Shown: piece after piece, positions 1 to 8,343 of the stretch
Position numbering within the stretch: position 1 is the stretch's first letter
Layout of the letters: the number at the start of each line of letters is the position of its first letter
Assembly: GCA_945900785.1 (NCBI GenBank)
Contig: CAMDJM010000003.1
Coordinates: 38,903 to 102,902 of the forward strand
DNA: 64,000 nt
Direction: 5' to 3'
From: Akkermansia muciniphila
GTDB taxonomy: Bacteria > Verrucomicrobiota > Verrucomicrobiia > Verrucomicrobiales > V1-33
Position numbers and translations under genes: made by a program
The notes under the pieces: generated by a model
Told to the model about the DNA's origin: nothing
Databases searched by the model: none
The model's input: only the letters and a program-made list of their open reading frames with translations

Positions 1-4
1 CTAC

Positions 5-1003
5 ATGGAAAAGAAATTTAACCGCCCGCGTCCCCGTCGTCCCCGTGGCCCTTCCGGCCCGCGTCCCGACGGTGCCGACGGCACCGAAACTATGGACACC
101 TCATCCAACTCCCCCTCAGGGCACCTTTCTCCCGAAGTCGTGCAGGACATTGCTGAAGCCGCCATGGCCAGCAAAGAAGAAGAAGCCGCTGCCGCCGCCG
201 CTGCTACTGAATCCGAAGCCCCTCCGGTAGAAAACGAAGCCGCCTCCACCGACTCCGGCCCGCCCGAAGTGCGCATCCTCCCTGGCGAATCCCTCTCCGG
301 AGACGCCGCCCGCCCCCGCGAAGCCCGCGAACCAAGGGAACCCCGCGAAGCCCGGCCCCGGCCCGACCGATCCGAGCCCCGCCCTCCCCGGGATGACGCC
401 CGGCCCCCCCGCGAAGACTCCCGCCCGCCCCGCGATCCCCAGGCCCAGCAACTCGCCGCCCAACAGCGCCGCGAAGCCGAACAAGCCCGCCGCGACGCCG
501 AGCAGGCCCGCCGCGAACAGGAACGCCTACGCCGTGACGAAGACCAACGCCGCCGCCAGGCTGAGCAGCAACGCCGCGAAAACCAGGACCGCGCCCTCCT
601 GCCCATCGACGACCTTTGCCAAAAAGCCTGGCAAATCTTCCTTGCCGAAGTCGGCGAAGAAGGCGTCGAACTCTTCCCCGACAACGAAGCCCGCGAACTC
701 AGCCGCCGCAGCTTCCGCCTCGCCGAAATTTTCATGCAGGAAGAACTGCGCGTCCGCCGGCCCCCAGCCCCGCCCCAGCCCCAGGCCCCGCCCCCGCGCG
801 AGCCCCGCCAGCAACAAGGCAGCCAAGGACAAAACGGCCAATCCAACCAAGGTGCTGCCGAAAACCCACCTACCGGGAGTCCTGCAGAAGATACTCCGGC
901 CTCCTCTGATCCGGAAGCCTCCGCAGAACCCGCGCCCGCAACCACCGGGCCCGCTCCTGCCCCTGAAACCACCGAGGCCCCCGCGTCCGAAGCCAACGAA
1001 TAA
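5..1003 (+). CDS. Low-complexity Arg/Pro/Glu-rich protein of unknown function, possibly 5'-truncated
   Basis: A 332-residue protein of strongly biased composition. The first ~35 residues are Arg/Pro/Gly rich, residues ~55-75 are an Ala/Glu run, and ~95-150 are Pro/Arg/Glu repeats (EPREPREARPRPD-like). Residues ~150-195 form a highly charged Gln/Arg/Glu stretch that should be a helix or coiled coil. Only residues ~198-250 (LPIDDLCQKAWQIFLAEVGEEG and onward) look like a folded domain; the C-terminal ~80 residues are again disordered. The basic, Arg-rich start suggests nucleic-acid binding, but that is inference. The frame stays open to the left edge of the window, so the ATG at 5 may be internal. 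It ends just before a good intrinsic terminator. I recognise no family. Confidence 0.7.
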   Translation: MEKKFNRPRPRRPRGPSGPRPDGADGTETMDTSSNSPSGHLSPEVVQDIAEAAMASKEEEAAAAAAATESEAPPVENEAASTDSGPPEVRILPGESLSGDAARPREAREPREPREARPRPDRSEPRPPRDDARPPREDSRPPRDPQAQQLAAQQRREAEQARRDAEQARREQERLRRDEDQRRRQAEQQRRENQDRALLPIDDLCQKAWQIFLAEVGEEGVELFPDNEARELSRRSFRLAEIFMQEELRVRRPPAPPQPQAPPPREPRQQQGSQGQNGQSNQGAAENPPTGSPAEDTPASSDPEASAEPAPATTGPAPAPETTEAPASEANE

Positions 1004-1064
1004 GGAACGCCGGCGGTCTCCGGAAAACCCGAAGCGTCCGCTCCCATTTCAACTCCAATCCCAA

Positions 1065-1097
1065 AACCCGCCCGGTCCGCCGCGGCGGGTTTTTTTT
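1065..1097 (+). terminator. Intrinsic terminator after the Arg-rich gene
   Basis: The 8-bp arms AACCCGCC (1065-1072) and GGCGGGTT (1084-1091) are perfectly complementary around an 11-nt loop. An uninterrupted T run follows to 1097. It lies 62 bp after the preceding stop codon. Confidence 0.85.
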
Positions 1098-1259
1098 GCC
1101 CTTTACCCGCTAAAAGGTGAGTTTCGAAAGTTGACTGAGAGTTCACGAGCGGCGTTAGAGAGTTTTTACGATAAGCAAAAAGCTGGGAAAACACACCACT
1201 TTCCTGAAACCCTCAACCCTACCCTTAACCATCAACCATCAACAACTCCCCACTCCACC

Positions 1260-2051
1260 TTACCACAACACATCCACCCAGCCCCACTGCAGTTCCGGCC
1301 CCTCCACCGGCGCGAACTTCAGCTTCAGCAACACCCCACGCAGCACCTCCTCATCCAGTCCCGCCGAAGCCACCAGCGACAGACACGACGTCACCTCCCC
1401 TGCAGCTGAAACGCTCAGCAAAAAAGAACCTGCTCCCTCCTCGGGCCACTCCTCCGCCTGCATCACCGCCGGCCACACCGGCCCTGCCACCAAACCCCGT
1501 CCCACCAGACCCGTCTGGAAACCCAGTTCCGGCAAGGCCCGCTCCACAGCCCCTTTTCGCACCGGTGCTGGCCGTTCCACTTCCGTCACCGGCCAAGGCG
1601 GCAACAGACCAGCGGCACTGCCCAGCGCCGACGGCAAAGCAGCCCCGCCCTCCTGACCGGGCATCGGCTTCAAAGCGGGACGGTGATTTTGCCAAGTCGG
1701 CACATACCCCTTCACCAAGGCTGCCAGAGCCTCCTCATCCCGCGCCATCGGAGGCAGCGCCCGCCCCAGCAACGGCCACTGGTCCTCCAGCCCCTCCAGC
1801 ACCCCACGCCCACCCTCCTGCATCCTGGATAAAATAACCGCTTCCCGCACCGGCGGTGCCTGCCGCGGCTCGGATTCCGACACCACCTGGAACAAATAAA
1901 ACGCCAGCAAATGTATGACCAGCGCCACCGCCAGCCACAGGGCCAGACGCGTCTTCCTCCACCGCACCGGCCGCCAATCAAATGTCAGCGCAGTATCCCC
2001 CGCCATCACCAAAGGCGACGGCCGCTCACCGGGAGGAACCTCAGGGGACAT
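1260..2051 (-). CDS. TonB-like energy-transducer protein
   Basis: A 263-residue single-pass protein. A short cytoplasmic N-terminus is followed by one transmembrane helix at residues ~35-55 (LALWLAVALVIHLLAFYLF), then a long periplasmic region. The last ~60 residues (GSFLLSVSAAGEVTSCLSLV ... LKLKFAP) match the beta-alpha-beta pattern of TonB C-terminal domains: a strand with xxGxV, a helix, then a strand with KFxP. The Pro-rich linker of classical TonB is weak. No exbB or exbD lies next to it, so its partner is unknown. The start is upstream of the TM segment; M16 is an alternative. It is transcribed towards the Arg-rich gene, which ends in the terminator at 1065-1097. Confidence 0.65.
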   Translation of the reverse strand: MSPEVPPGERPSPLVMAGDTALTFDWRPVRWRKTRLALWLAVALVIHLLAFYLFQVVSESEPRQAPPVREAVILSRMQEGGRGVLEGLEDQWPLLGRALPPMARDEEALAALVKGYVPTWQNHRPALKPMPGQEGGAALPSALGSAAGLLPPWPVTEVERPAPVRKGAVERALPELGFQTGLVGRGLVAGPVWPAVMQAEEWPEEGAGSFLLSVSAAGEVTSCLSLVASAGLDEEVLRGVLLKLKFAPVEGPELQWGWVDVLW

Positions 2052-2161
2052 CCCCCATATAGCCAGCCCCCATCCCGCTTGTCAAACCGTAGCCGCAGCG
2101 GAAACCTCCGGCCCCGCCCTCCGCAGCGCCACAACCCGGGTGCAATCACAGCGGCCTTGCG

Positions 2162-2620
2162 GTGGCCTCGCGCCACTCCAGAACCGGTCTGGATTTAAAC
2201 CGCGAATTCTGGTGCGGCTCGAACCAGCCGGAAGTGCGTTGGCTGGAAGCACAATTGCGCACGCAGCGCTATGATGTCATCATTGCGCTGCACGAGGACG
2301 ACACCTCGGATGGGCTTTATGGATTTGTCAGGGGTGCCATTCCCAGTGAACACCTGCTGCAGCCCGCCCTCGCAGCGGCATCCCGGTTTCTCCCCCGCAA
2401 TTTAGATGACAGAATTGACGGCTTTGCCGCGGAGGAAGGAATCATCCGGGAAGAATACACCGGGATCCTTAGCGCTCATCCGGAGCAACGCCCCCACGCC
2501 CTTGAAATCGTTTTTGAGACACCGGGTCTGACACCTCCTGAACTGCGCACCCGTTGCGCAGTCCTCGCGGTGCAGACGATCCTTGCAGAATACCGGAAAC
2601 TGCTCACCTACGGGACCAAC
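2162..2620 (+). pseudogene. Fragment of an M14-family zinc carboxypeptidase
   Basis: The first ~150 residues of a GTG-started 301-residue open frame match the second half of an M14 carboxypeptidase. They contain GLDLNREFW (the DLNR segment), the third zinc ligand in IALHEDDTSDGLYGF, and the catalytic glutamate region ALEIVFETPG. The N-terminal part of the domain with the HxxE zinc-binding pair is absent, so this piece cannot be a working enzyme. The frame continues without a stop into sequence of different ancestry near position 2620. The start codon given is only the first in frame; there is no ribosome-binding site that would suggest real expression. I read it as a remnant. Confidence 0.65.
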
Positions 2621-2790
2621 CTCTACCTCCGGGTCCGGGAACTCTTTGTGCAAAACATCAACTCCCCTGCTCCGGCTCAACCAGACTGGCGGACGCTGAT
2701 CAGGCCAGTGCTTTATATTGATGAACGCTCCTCCCTGACCCAGTTGCTGGCACTGTTCCTCGACCGCTCCGAGATCGCCGCTCTGGTGGT
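2621..2790 (+). pseudogene. Fragment of a CorC/HlyC-type CBS domain
   Basis: In the same open frame, about 57 residues (LYLRVRELFVQ ... LIRPVLYIDERSSLTQLL ... SEIAALVV) resemble the CBS pair of CNNM/CorC proteins, which typically read VRDLL, then RPxLFVPE, then IALVVDEYGG. The conserved DEYGG that should follow is missing, because the frame switches to an outer-membrane protein remnant near 2790. This is a family-pattern match judged by eye over a short stretch. It could instead be part of the flanking fragments. Confidence 0.45.
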
Positions 2791-3067
2791 GCTGCGTCCT
2801 TCGGTGCGTTATTGCCGGCAGACGGCGGCGGATTATTATGCGGAGTCATTCCAAGGGAATCCTGACTATTATTCCTCTGATTACCGGGTGTCGGCGGAGG
2901 AGACGCTGAATCTGGAACTGCAGATGCGCATTCAGTTGATCCCGGACAAGCTGGCGCTGGATCTGGGCTATGAACGCTATAAGACCCGGGGCACCGATGG
3001 GGGCACTTCCCAATCGGCCTATCCGGACGCGCACTCCTTTACCGCAGGTATTCACTATCAGTTTTAA
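2791..3067 (+). pseudogene. C-terminal fragment of a DUF3570 outer-membrane barrel protein
   Basis: The last ~92 residues of the open frame (RPSVRYCRQTAADYYAESF, then YSSDYRVS, then SQSAYPDAHSFTAGIHYQF) match the end of DUF3570 proteins, predicted beta-barrels with alternating aromatic strands and a terminal aromatic residue. Everything upstream in a normal ~400-residue DUF3570 protein is gone. DUF3570 genes are commonly next to DUF4266, ApbE and thioredoxin-like genes, and the next piece here is indeed ApbE. This junction may therefore be the original operon order preserved inside an otherwise scrambled region. Confidence 0.6.
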
Positions 3068-3096
3068 TTTATCGGGAGTTCACCGGGAGTTTTTAT

Positions 3097-3520
3097 ATGA
3101 CGGCGAGCGGACAAACCCTCCGTGACCGCTATGTGGCGCTGCGCCCGGCAGCGGTGGGCGGGGGGGGGGGTGGCAGTTGAATTTACGGGGCTGGGTTCGG
3201 CCTGCGGCTTGTTTTTTGCCGCACCGGATGAAGCGGCTGCCGTTTCGTGCGGGAAGAATGCCCTGTTATGGCTGGCACGGCTTGAGTCCCGCTGGTCCCG
3301 GTATTTGCCGGATAGCCAGCTCAGGCTGATCAATGCCAAGGCGGGCGGGGACTGGACGAAGACTGATCCGGAGCTGGAAGTGATACTGGATCTTTGCGCT
3401 TACTATCATTTTTCAACCCAGGGGATTTTTGATGCCACCTCGCTGCCGCTGAGCCGGCTTTGGGACTGGCGGCAGCCGGAGCCGCAGGTGCCATCGCCGC
3501 AAGCCGAGGCCGCTGCGCGC
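3097..3520 (+). pseudogene. apbE: N-terminal fragment of ApbE (FAD:protein FMN transferase), frameshifted
   Basis: From ~3175 the frame reads AVEFTGLGSACGLFF, then LARLESRWSRYLPDSQL, then [17 protein letters not shown], the characteristic N-terminal third of ApbE. The best ATG (3097, 30 bp after the DUF3570 remnant) is in a different frame and would be joined through a run of eleven G at 3160-3170. The gene therefore needs a frameshift to be read from that start. The catalytic and metal-binding C-terminal two thirds are missing. After ~3520 the DNA becomes the inverted end of a response-regulator gene. ApbE normally attaches FMN to proteins outside the cytoplasm; this copy cannot. Confidence 0.7.
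3160..3170. repeat. Poly-G tract (11 G)
   Basis: Eleven consecutive G lie between the first ATG of the ApbE remnant and the frame that encodes the recognisable ApbE sequence. Tracts of this length are prone to slippage in replication and to length error in sequencing. Confidence 0.9.
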
Positions 3521-3830
3521 AAAGGGCTTGGCCAGATAATCGTCCGCCCCGGCATTCAGTCCATCCACCCGTTCTGTCAGGTGACTCCGGGCTGAAAGCA
3601 GCCGCACCGGCGTCTGCAAGCCCTTCTCCCGCAACACCCGCAGCACGCTCAGGCCATCCCGCCCCGGCAGCATGATGGTCCAGCACGATTCCATCATACC
3701 CGCCCTCCAGCGCCATCTGCAGCGCCTCATCCCCGCGCAGGGACACCTCCACAGCAAAGCCTTCCGACTGCGACGCCTTCCGCAGGAAATCCGCCACTTT
3801 CACCTCGTCTTCGACAATGAGCACTTTCAT
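3520..3830 (-). pseudogene. Response-regulator receiver fragment with a one-base frameshift
   Basis: Reading leftward from ATG 3828-3830, the product begins [20 protein letters not shown] and runs to GYDGIVLD, the receiver acidic pair and phosphorylated Asp of an OmpR-type regulator. The frame then breaks. The continuation ([19 protein letters not shown], then [11 protein letters not shown] with the conserved Lys) is in the neighbouring frame; removing one base of the GG at 3677-3678 restores it. The DNA-binding domain is missing, because the sequence joins the ApbE remnant near 3520. The shift, the truncation and the lack of a neighbouring kinase mark it as dead. It lies just downstream of the sulfatase gene on the same strand. 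Confidence 0.85.
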
Positions 3831-3869
3831 AATTTTCAGTCCAATAGCATTTTTAAAAATCAAACTTCA

Positions 3870-5945
3870 TCAGGGCCCCGACGGACCGGACGCCGCCATC
3901 GGCACTGGCGGCGGAGCTGGCGGCTTCACCCGGTAGCGGCGCTGCAGATACAAATCATCCGCCACCCGGAAGAGCGCCTGACCATTCCTGGAAATGGCCT
4001 CGCCAGCCGCATCCAGCGCCTCCATGGGCACCAGATCATCACTTTTCAGCCTCCCGCTGCGATAACCCGTCACCTGCTGGTTCAGCCCGAAAACCACCAG
4101 CCGGTCCGGCTCAAAAATCCCGATGGACCGGTTATGATGCATCAGCACCCGGCCTGGCCCGGTGCCCTCCTTCAGCAGATCCCGGCCAAAAAACATCGAA
4201 TCGTAGGGCCGTCCCAGCAGCCCCAGAATCGTGGGCGAAACATCCAACTGGCATCCCAGCTCCGACACCCGCCTGGGCTGCGGCACCACCGCCGGTCCCA
4301 GCACCACCATCGGAATTTCATAACTCTTCAGCGGAATCGCCTGGCTCCCATACACCCGTGCCCCATGGTCCGCCACCACCACAAAAATCGTGTCCTTCCA
4401 GAACGGCTCCTTTTTCACTTTTTCGAAAAAATCGCCTAACGCCCAATCCGTATATTTCACGGCATGCTTCCGGCTATGCGCCTCCGGATCCTCCGCAATC
4501 CGTCCCGCCGGATAGGTAAAGGGCAGGTGATTCGAGACGGACATAAACGACACCAGAAATGGCTTCCCCGTGGCATGCAGCGCCCGCATTTCCAAAATCC
4601 CGCGCGCATACAAATCCTCGTTGCACACGCCCCACGCGGTAGTGAAAACCGGGTTCTCAAAGTCCTTCTGTTCGATCAAACGGTCCCAGCCATTTGGCAC
4701 CGTGTAGGACTTGATAAAATCGAAGGTCCCACGCCCGCCATAGAGGAACAACGTTTGATAGTCATCCCGCTTCAGCACCCGGGCCAGGGTCTCCACATTC
4801 TCCGTCCGGTCCCTCGCCAGGATGGAATCCCCCGGGAGCGGAGGAAAGCTGGAGAACACCCCTTCAAAGCCCCGGATCGTGCGGTTCCCATCCGCGAAGA
4901 GCCGGTCAAACACCATCGCTTCTTCCCTGATTAGCTTATCCATCCGTGGCGTCAGAGTTTCAGGCTTGCCATTCTTTTTCACGCGGCCCAGGGAACCGAA
5001 AAACTCGCTCCCCAGAGCTTCCTCCAACAGGACGCACACATTCAGGTGCGGCTTCGTCACATCCCCGGGGATCCGCCGCTGCAGCGAGGCCCGTGCGGCA
5101 TCGAACCACGCCTCATCCGGACCCGCAGCCGGCACCGGGGGAGCCGGCGGAGCGGTGAACTCCCCTCCATTTTTCCCCAACAACTCCCGCGCCAGCCGGT
5201 AGGCCTCATCACGGGGCAGGGTCCTGTAAAAAGCATCATAGGGCAAATTCCGCGTCAGCGCTGCGGACAAGCCGGACACCGCGCCATTCGAACCCAGTTC
5301 ATTCACGATCCGCTCCTGGCTGAATTTGATCTCCAGCAAAAACACCGGCACCATCATCACCAGCGCCGCCACCGGCCAGACCGGCACCCGCCGCCAGCGG
5401 CCCGCCACCGGAGCCACCACCGGCCCCGCCCAGCGCAGCGATGCCCAGGTCATGAGCCACCCGAGGCCCACACATGCCAGCACGATCTGCACCAGTGGAT
5501 AACTTTCCCACAGATTCGTCACCACCTCCGTCGGATAAATCAGATAGTCGATGGCCACGGTGTTAAACCGGGAGAGGAACTCATCAAAGAAAAAACCCTC
5601 ACTGATGAACAGAAACGCCTGCACCACCCAGCCCAGGCCCACCACACCCATCAGCCACCACCGCGCCTGCCCCGCCCAGGGACGCCGGCGGAACGCACAC
5701 CAGATGGCCAACGGAGCCACCACGGCCAGCGCCACCACCCCATCCAGCCACAGTCCCATCGCCAATGTCTTCACCATCTCCCCCAGGCCCATCCCTTCCG
5801 GGCGGAAGGCCACCATCAGACCCACCCGCAGTCCCGTCGCCATCACCAGCAGGGCCACCGCATGAAAACACGGGAACACCCACCAGCGGCGGCGGTCCTT
5901 GGCTGCGTCTCCGCTTCCTTCATTCACTTTCAATTCATCCATCAT
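3870..5945 (-). CDS. LTA-synthase-like membrane sulfatase (alkaline phosphatase superfamily)
   Basis: A 691-residue protein with about five N-terminal membrane segments (residues ~20-200) and an extracytoplasmic sulfatase-fold domain (~270-650). Family marks include NVCVLLEEALGSEF, the nucleophile threonine in FADGNRTIRGFEG, VVADHGARVYG with metal-binding Asp/His, and SPTILGLLG. In this family such enzymes transfer phosphoglycerol or phosphoethanolamine groups onto envelope polymers. In a Gram-negative-type cell the substrate may be a periplasmic glucan or lipopolysaccharide, but this cannot be decided here. I chose the start MMDELKVN because GGAGGG directly precedes it; a longer frame exists. 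It diverges from the ABC-permease operon. Confidence 0.85.
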   Translation of the reverse strand: MMDELKVNEGSGDAAKDRRRWWVFPCFHAVALLVMATGLRVGLMVAFRPEGMGLGEMVKTLAMGLWLDGVVALAVVAPLAIWCAFRRRPWAGQARWWLMGVVGLGWVVQAFLFISEGFFFDEFLSRFNTVAIDYLIYPTEVVTNLWESYPLVQIVLACVGLGWLMTWASLRWAGPVVAPVAGRWRRVPVWPVAALVMMVPVFLLEIKFSQERIVNELGSNGAVSGLSAALTRNLPYDAFYRTLPRDEAYRLARELLGKNGGEFTAPPAPPVPAAGPDEAWFDAARASLQRRIPGDVTKPHLNVCVLLEEALGSEFFGSLGRVKKNGKPETLTPRMDKLIREEAMVFDRLFADGNRTIRGFEGVFSSFPPLPGDSILARDRTENVETLARVLKRDDYQTLFLYGGRGTFDFIKSYTVPNGWDRLIEQKDFENPVFTTAWGVCNEDLYARGILEMRALHATGKPFLVSFMSVSNHLPFTYPAGRIAEDPEAHSRKHAVKYTDWALGDFFEKVKKEPFWKDTIFVVVADHGARVYGSQAIPLKSYEIPMVVLGPAVVPQPRRVSELGCQLDVSPTILGLLGRPYDSMFFGRDLLKEGTGPGRVLMHHNRSIGIFEPDRLVVFGLNQQVTGYRSGRLKSDDLVPMEALDAAGEAISRNGQALFRVADDLYLQRRYRVKPPAPPPVPMAASGPSGP

Positions 5946-5954
5946 CCCTCCTCC
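5940..5954 (-). promoter_or_regulatory. Ribosome-binding site deciding the sulfatase start
   Basis: On the minus strand GGAGGAGGG runs into ATGATGGATG. This purine stretch supports starting at 5945 (or the next codon, 5942) rather than at the upstream ATG at 6071. Confidence 0.6.
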
Positions 5955-6106
5955 ATAGCCGGGATTCCCCAAAGAACACAACCAGAGCGATGACAATTGT
6001 GTCATTTTTGTTTCCCGCCCCGGACGTGCCGCATTCCCCTTTTCCGCAGGAATCCGCGCCCACGAATCCATTTACAAGCGCCCGGCTCCTGCCAGGGTGC
6101 AGCCAC

Positions 6107-7450
6107 ATGAGCAAAGCCGCAGCCCCTTCCCAGCTGTCCCCGGTGCGGGACTTCCCGGACCGGGTGCCTGCCATGCTGGTGAAGGAACTGCGTCAGGGCC
6201 TGCGGGCGCGGCTCTTTGCCGAAGCCATCGCCGGGTTTCATCTCCTGATCATCGTGCTCATGCTGCCGGTGGTCAGTTTTGCCAGCGGCACGGAATCATC
6301 CGGGATCCAACGTCTCGTCTGGTGGATTTTCGCCGCCGTGCTGGTGCTGCTGCTGCCCCTGCGTGGACTCTCCTCGCTGATTTCAGAAAGGCGCGATCAC
6401 ACGCTGGAGACCCTGCTCCTCACCAATCTGAAAGCCGGCCGCATCGTGCGGGGGAAGTGGCTCGCGATTTCCGCCCAGGTCCTCCTCACCGGACTTTCGG
6501 TGCTCCCTTACATTCTGGTGCTCTATGCCGGTGGTGGCCTTTCCCTGCCCGCCAGCATGCTTACCCTGCTGCGCCTCATCATGGCCGGCCTCCTGCTCAC
6601 CGCCGCTTTTGTTTCCCTCTCATGGAACCCGTCCTGGATGCAACGCGCTGTCCCCGGCCTGATCCTGGGATTTTTCGTCATGAACGAATATGCCTGGCCA
6701 GTGGTGGCCCTGCTTTACGACTCCAATGCGGCCGCTGCCCTGAATGCTCCATGGCGGGGGCCGGCCGAAATGATCGCGGCGGCGGCCCTCATCTGCATTC
6801 TCCTCTCAGGTGCCGCCCAGCGCCTCGCTCCCGGCGTGGAAAACCACCAGAACCTTCCCCGTCTCATCGCCCTTTTCCTGCCATGGCTCGCCTGGTGTTT
6901 TCCAGATCCTATCCTGATGCAAAGCGCCCTGATCGCCCTGATCCTGGTCTCCCTGACTGCTCTCACGGAAGACTGGCCCCTCGTGCTCCCGCCCGGAACC
7001 GGCTGGCAGCGGCAGCCGGGGATGGCCGCCGGTTGGCCCCATGGGGTCATCTGGGCCGTCACCGCCTGGGGGACCGCCATGGTGCCATTTCATTGGGGCG
7101 CGGATGCCGGGCTTTTTTCCCCTGCCCTGCGTTGTGCGGCATGGCTCTTCTGTGGACGGCTGCTCCTCTGGTGCGGCCGGAAAAAATGGAGCCGGAGCCC
7201 CTGGTGGCTGGCGGGCACCGCGCTGCTTTTTGCCCTCCTCCAGTCCGCCCTCGTGCTGGGCGGGCAATTGCTGCACCTCGATCTCCTCACCAAACTCTCC
7301 ACCGCCATCCCCGTGCCCCTGACTCTTTTCCAGCCGGGCGGCATCTCCCCTGCCCTGCCATGGATCGCCGCTCTTGCTGGCGGTGGCTGCCTGCTCACCG
7401 CCCTGATCACCCTGGCCCGCCAGGGCCCCTCACCGGAGGAACCCGCATGA
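6107..7450 (+). CDS. ABC-type transporter permease (ABC-2-like)
   Basis: A 447-residue integral membrane protein with about 11-12 hydrophobic segments. The N-terminal region (PAMLVKELRQGLRARLF, a TM helix, then SLISERRDHTLETLLLTNL) is the usual cytoplasmic start of ABC-2 permeases of the type that sit with DUF58/VWA genes. No ATP-binding subunit is adjacent, so it must use one encoded elsewhere. It overlaps the next gene by ATGA, which points to translational coupling. The ATG at 6107 is preferred because it begins just before the conserved amphipathic segment; the frame is open further upstream without homology-like sequence. Confidence 0.75.
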   Translation: MSKAAAPSQLSPVRDFPDRVPAMLVKELRQGLRARLFAEAIAGFHLLIIVLMLPVVSFASGTESSGIQRLVWWIFAAVLVLLLPLRGLSSLISERRDHTLETLLLTNLKAGRIVRGKWLAISAQVLLTGLSVLPYILVLYAGGGLSLPASMLTLLRLIMAGLLLTAAFVSLSWNPSWMQRAVPGLILGFFVMNEYAWPVVALLYDSNAAAALNAPWRGPAEMIAAAALICILLSGAAQRLAPGVENHQNLPRLIALFLPWLAWCFPDPILMQSALIALILVSLTALTEDWPLVLPPGTGWQRQPGMAAGWPHGVIWAVTAWGTAMVPFHWGADAGLFSPALRCAAWLFCGRLLLWCGRKKWSRSPWWLAGTALLFALLQSALVLGGQLLHLDLLTKLSTAIPVPLTLFQPGGISPALPWIAALAGGGCLLTALITLARQGPSPEEPA

Positions 7451-8343
7451 CCCCCGCCTACCTGCCAGATCCCACCACCGTCAAGGAAGCCCACGCCAAA
7501 GCCCGTGCCTGGGCCTCCCTTTTCCGCCTGCCCCTCCGCCAGCAAAACTGGCGCGGCATGACCGGCAACTACAGCGGCATGGGCACCGGCAGTTCCCTGG
7601 ATTTCCAGGATCACCGGGCCTATGCCCCAGGCGATGACCCCCGCCATATCAACTGGCAGGCCTACGCCAGGACCGGGAACTACTCCATGAAACTCTTCCG
7701 TGAGGAAGTCCGCCCGGTCATCGATCTCGTCTGGGACGTTTCCCCCTCCATGTGGTTCAATCCTGACAAGGCCACCCGCGCCGCTGAACTCATGGCCTTC
7801 ACCGTGGAAGGAGCCCTGCGCGCCGGCACCACCCCGCAGGTCTGGCTTTGTCAGGGCAGCACCCTCCGGCCCGTGCCCCCGGAAGCTGCCGTCGCCGGAC
7901 TCTGGCCCGCCCTCGTCCCCGCGCCCGACCCCGCCGATCCCGGCGGGCTCCCCCTCAACCGCATCCCCTGGCGGGCCCGCTCCCTCCGCCTCATCGTCAG
8001 CGATCTCCTCTTTCCCGGCGGCCCCCAGGGCTCCACCGCCCTGCTGTCAGGACAACAGGCCCGCGGCGTCCTCCTCGTGCCCTTCTCCCCCTCCGAGGCG
8101 GATCCCGGCTGGGATGGCAATATCGATTTCGAGGATGTCGAAAGCGGCCAGCGCCACCCCCGGCGCGTCGAGGCCAGCCTGCTGCGGCGCTACACCAGTG
8201 CCTATGCCAGACACTTCGCCCTCTGGAAGGAAGCCTGCCAGCGGCACGGCATCGCCATGGCCCGCGTGCCCTCCGGCGTCCCCTTCACCCAAGCCCTGCA
8301 ACTGGAGGCGCTCCCGTCCGGAGCGGTCGACCCATGGACGTGA
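7447..8343 (+). CDS. DUF58 domain protein
   Basis: A 298-residue protein containing the DUF58 signature in residues ~35-75: GSSLDFQDHRAYAPGDD followed by RHINWQAYARTG. After that comes a von Willebrand-like region with the metal-site-like DVSPSMWF. DUF58 proteins generally work with a MoxR AAA+ ATPase and BatA/VWA membrane proteins in envelope or stress functions; the specific role is unknown. Its start overlaps the permease stop by ATGA and its end overlaps the BatA-like start by 10 bases, so all three are one operon. Confidence 0.85.
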   Translation: MTPAYLPDPTTVKEAHAKARAWASLFRLPLRQQNWRGMTGNYSGMGTGSSLDFQDHRAYAPGDDPRHINWQAYARTGNYSMKLFREEVRPVIDLVWDVSPSMWFNPDKATRAAELMAFTVEGALRAGTTPQVWLCQGSTLRPVPPEAAVAGLWPALVPAPDPADPGGLPLNRIPWRARSLRLIVSDLLFPGGPQGSTALLSGQQARGVLLVPFSPSEADPGWDGNIDFEDVESGQRHPRRVEASLLRRYTSAYARHFALWKEACQRHGIAMARVPSGVPFTQALQLEALPSGAVDPWT

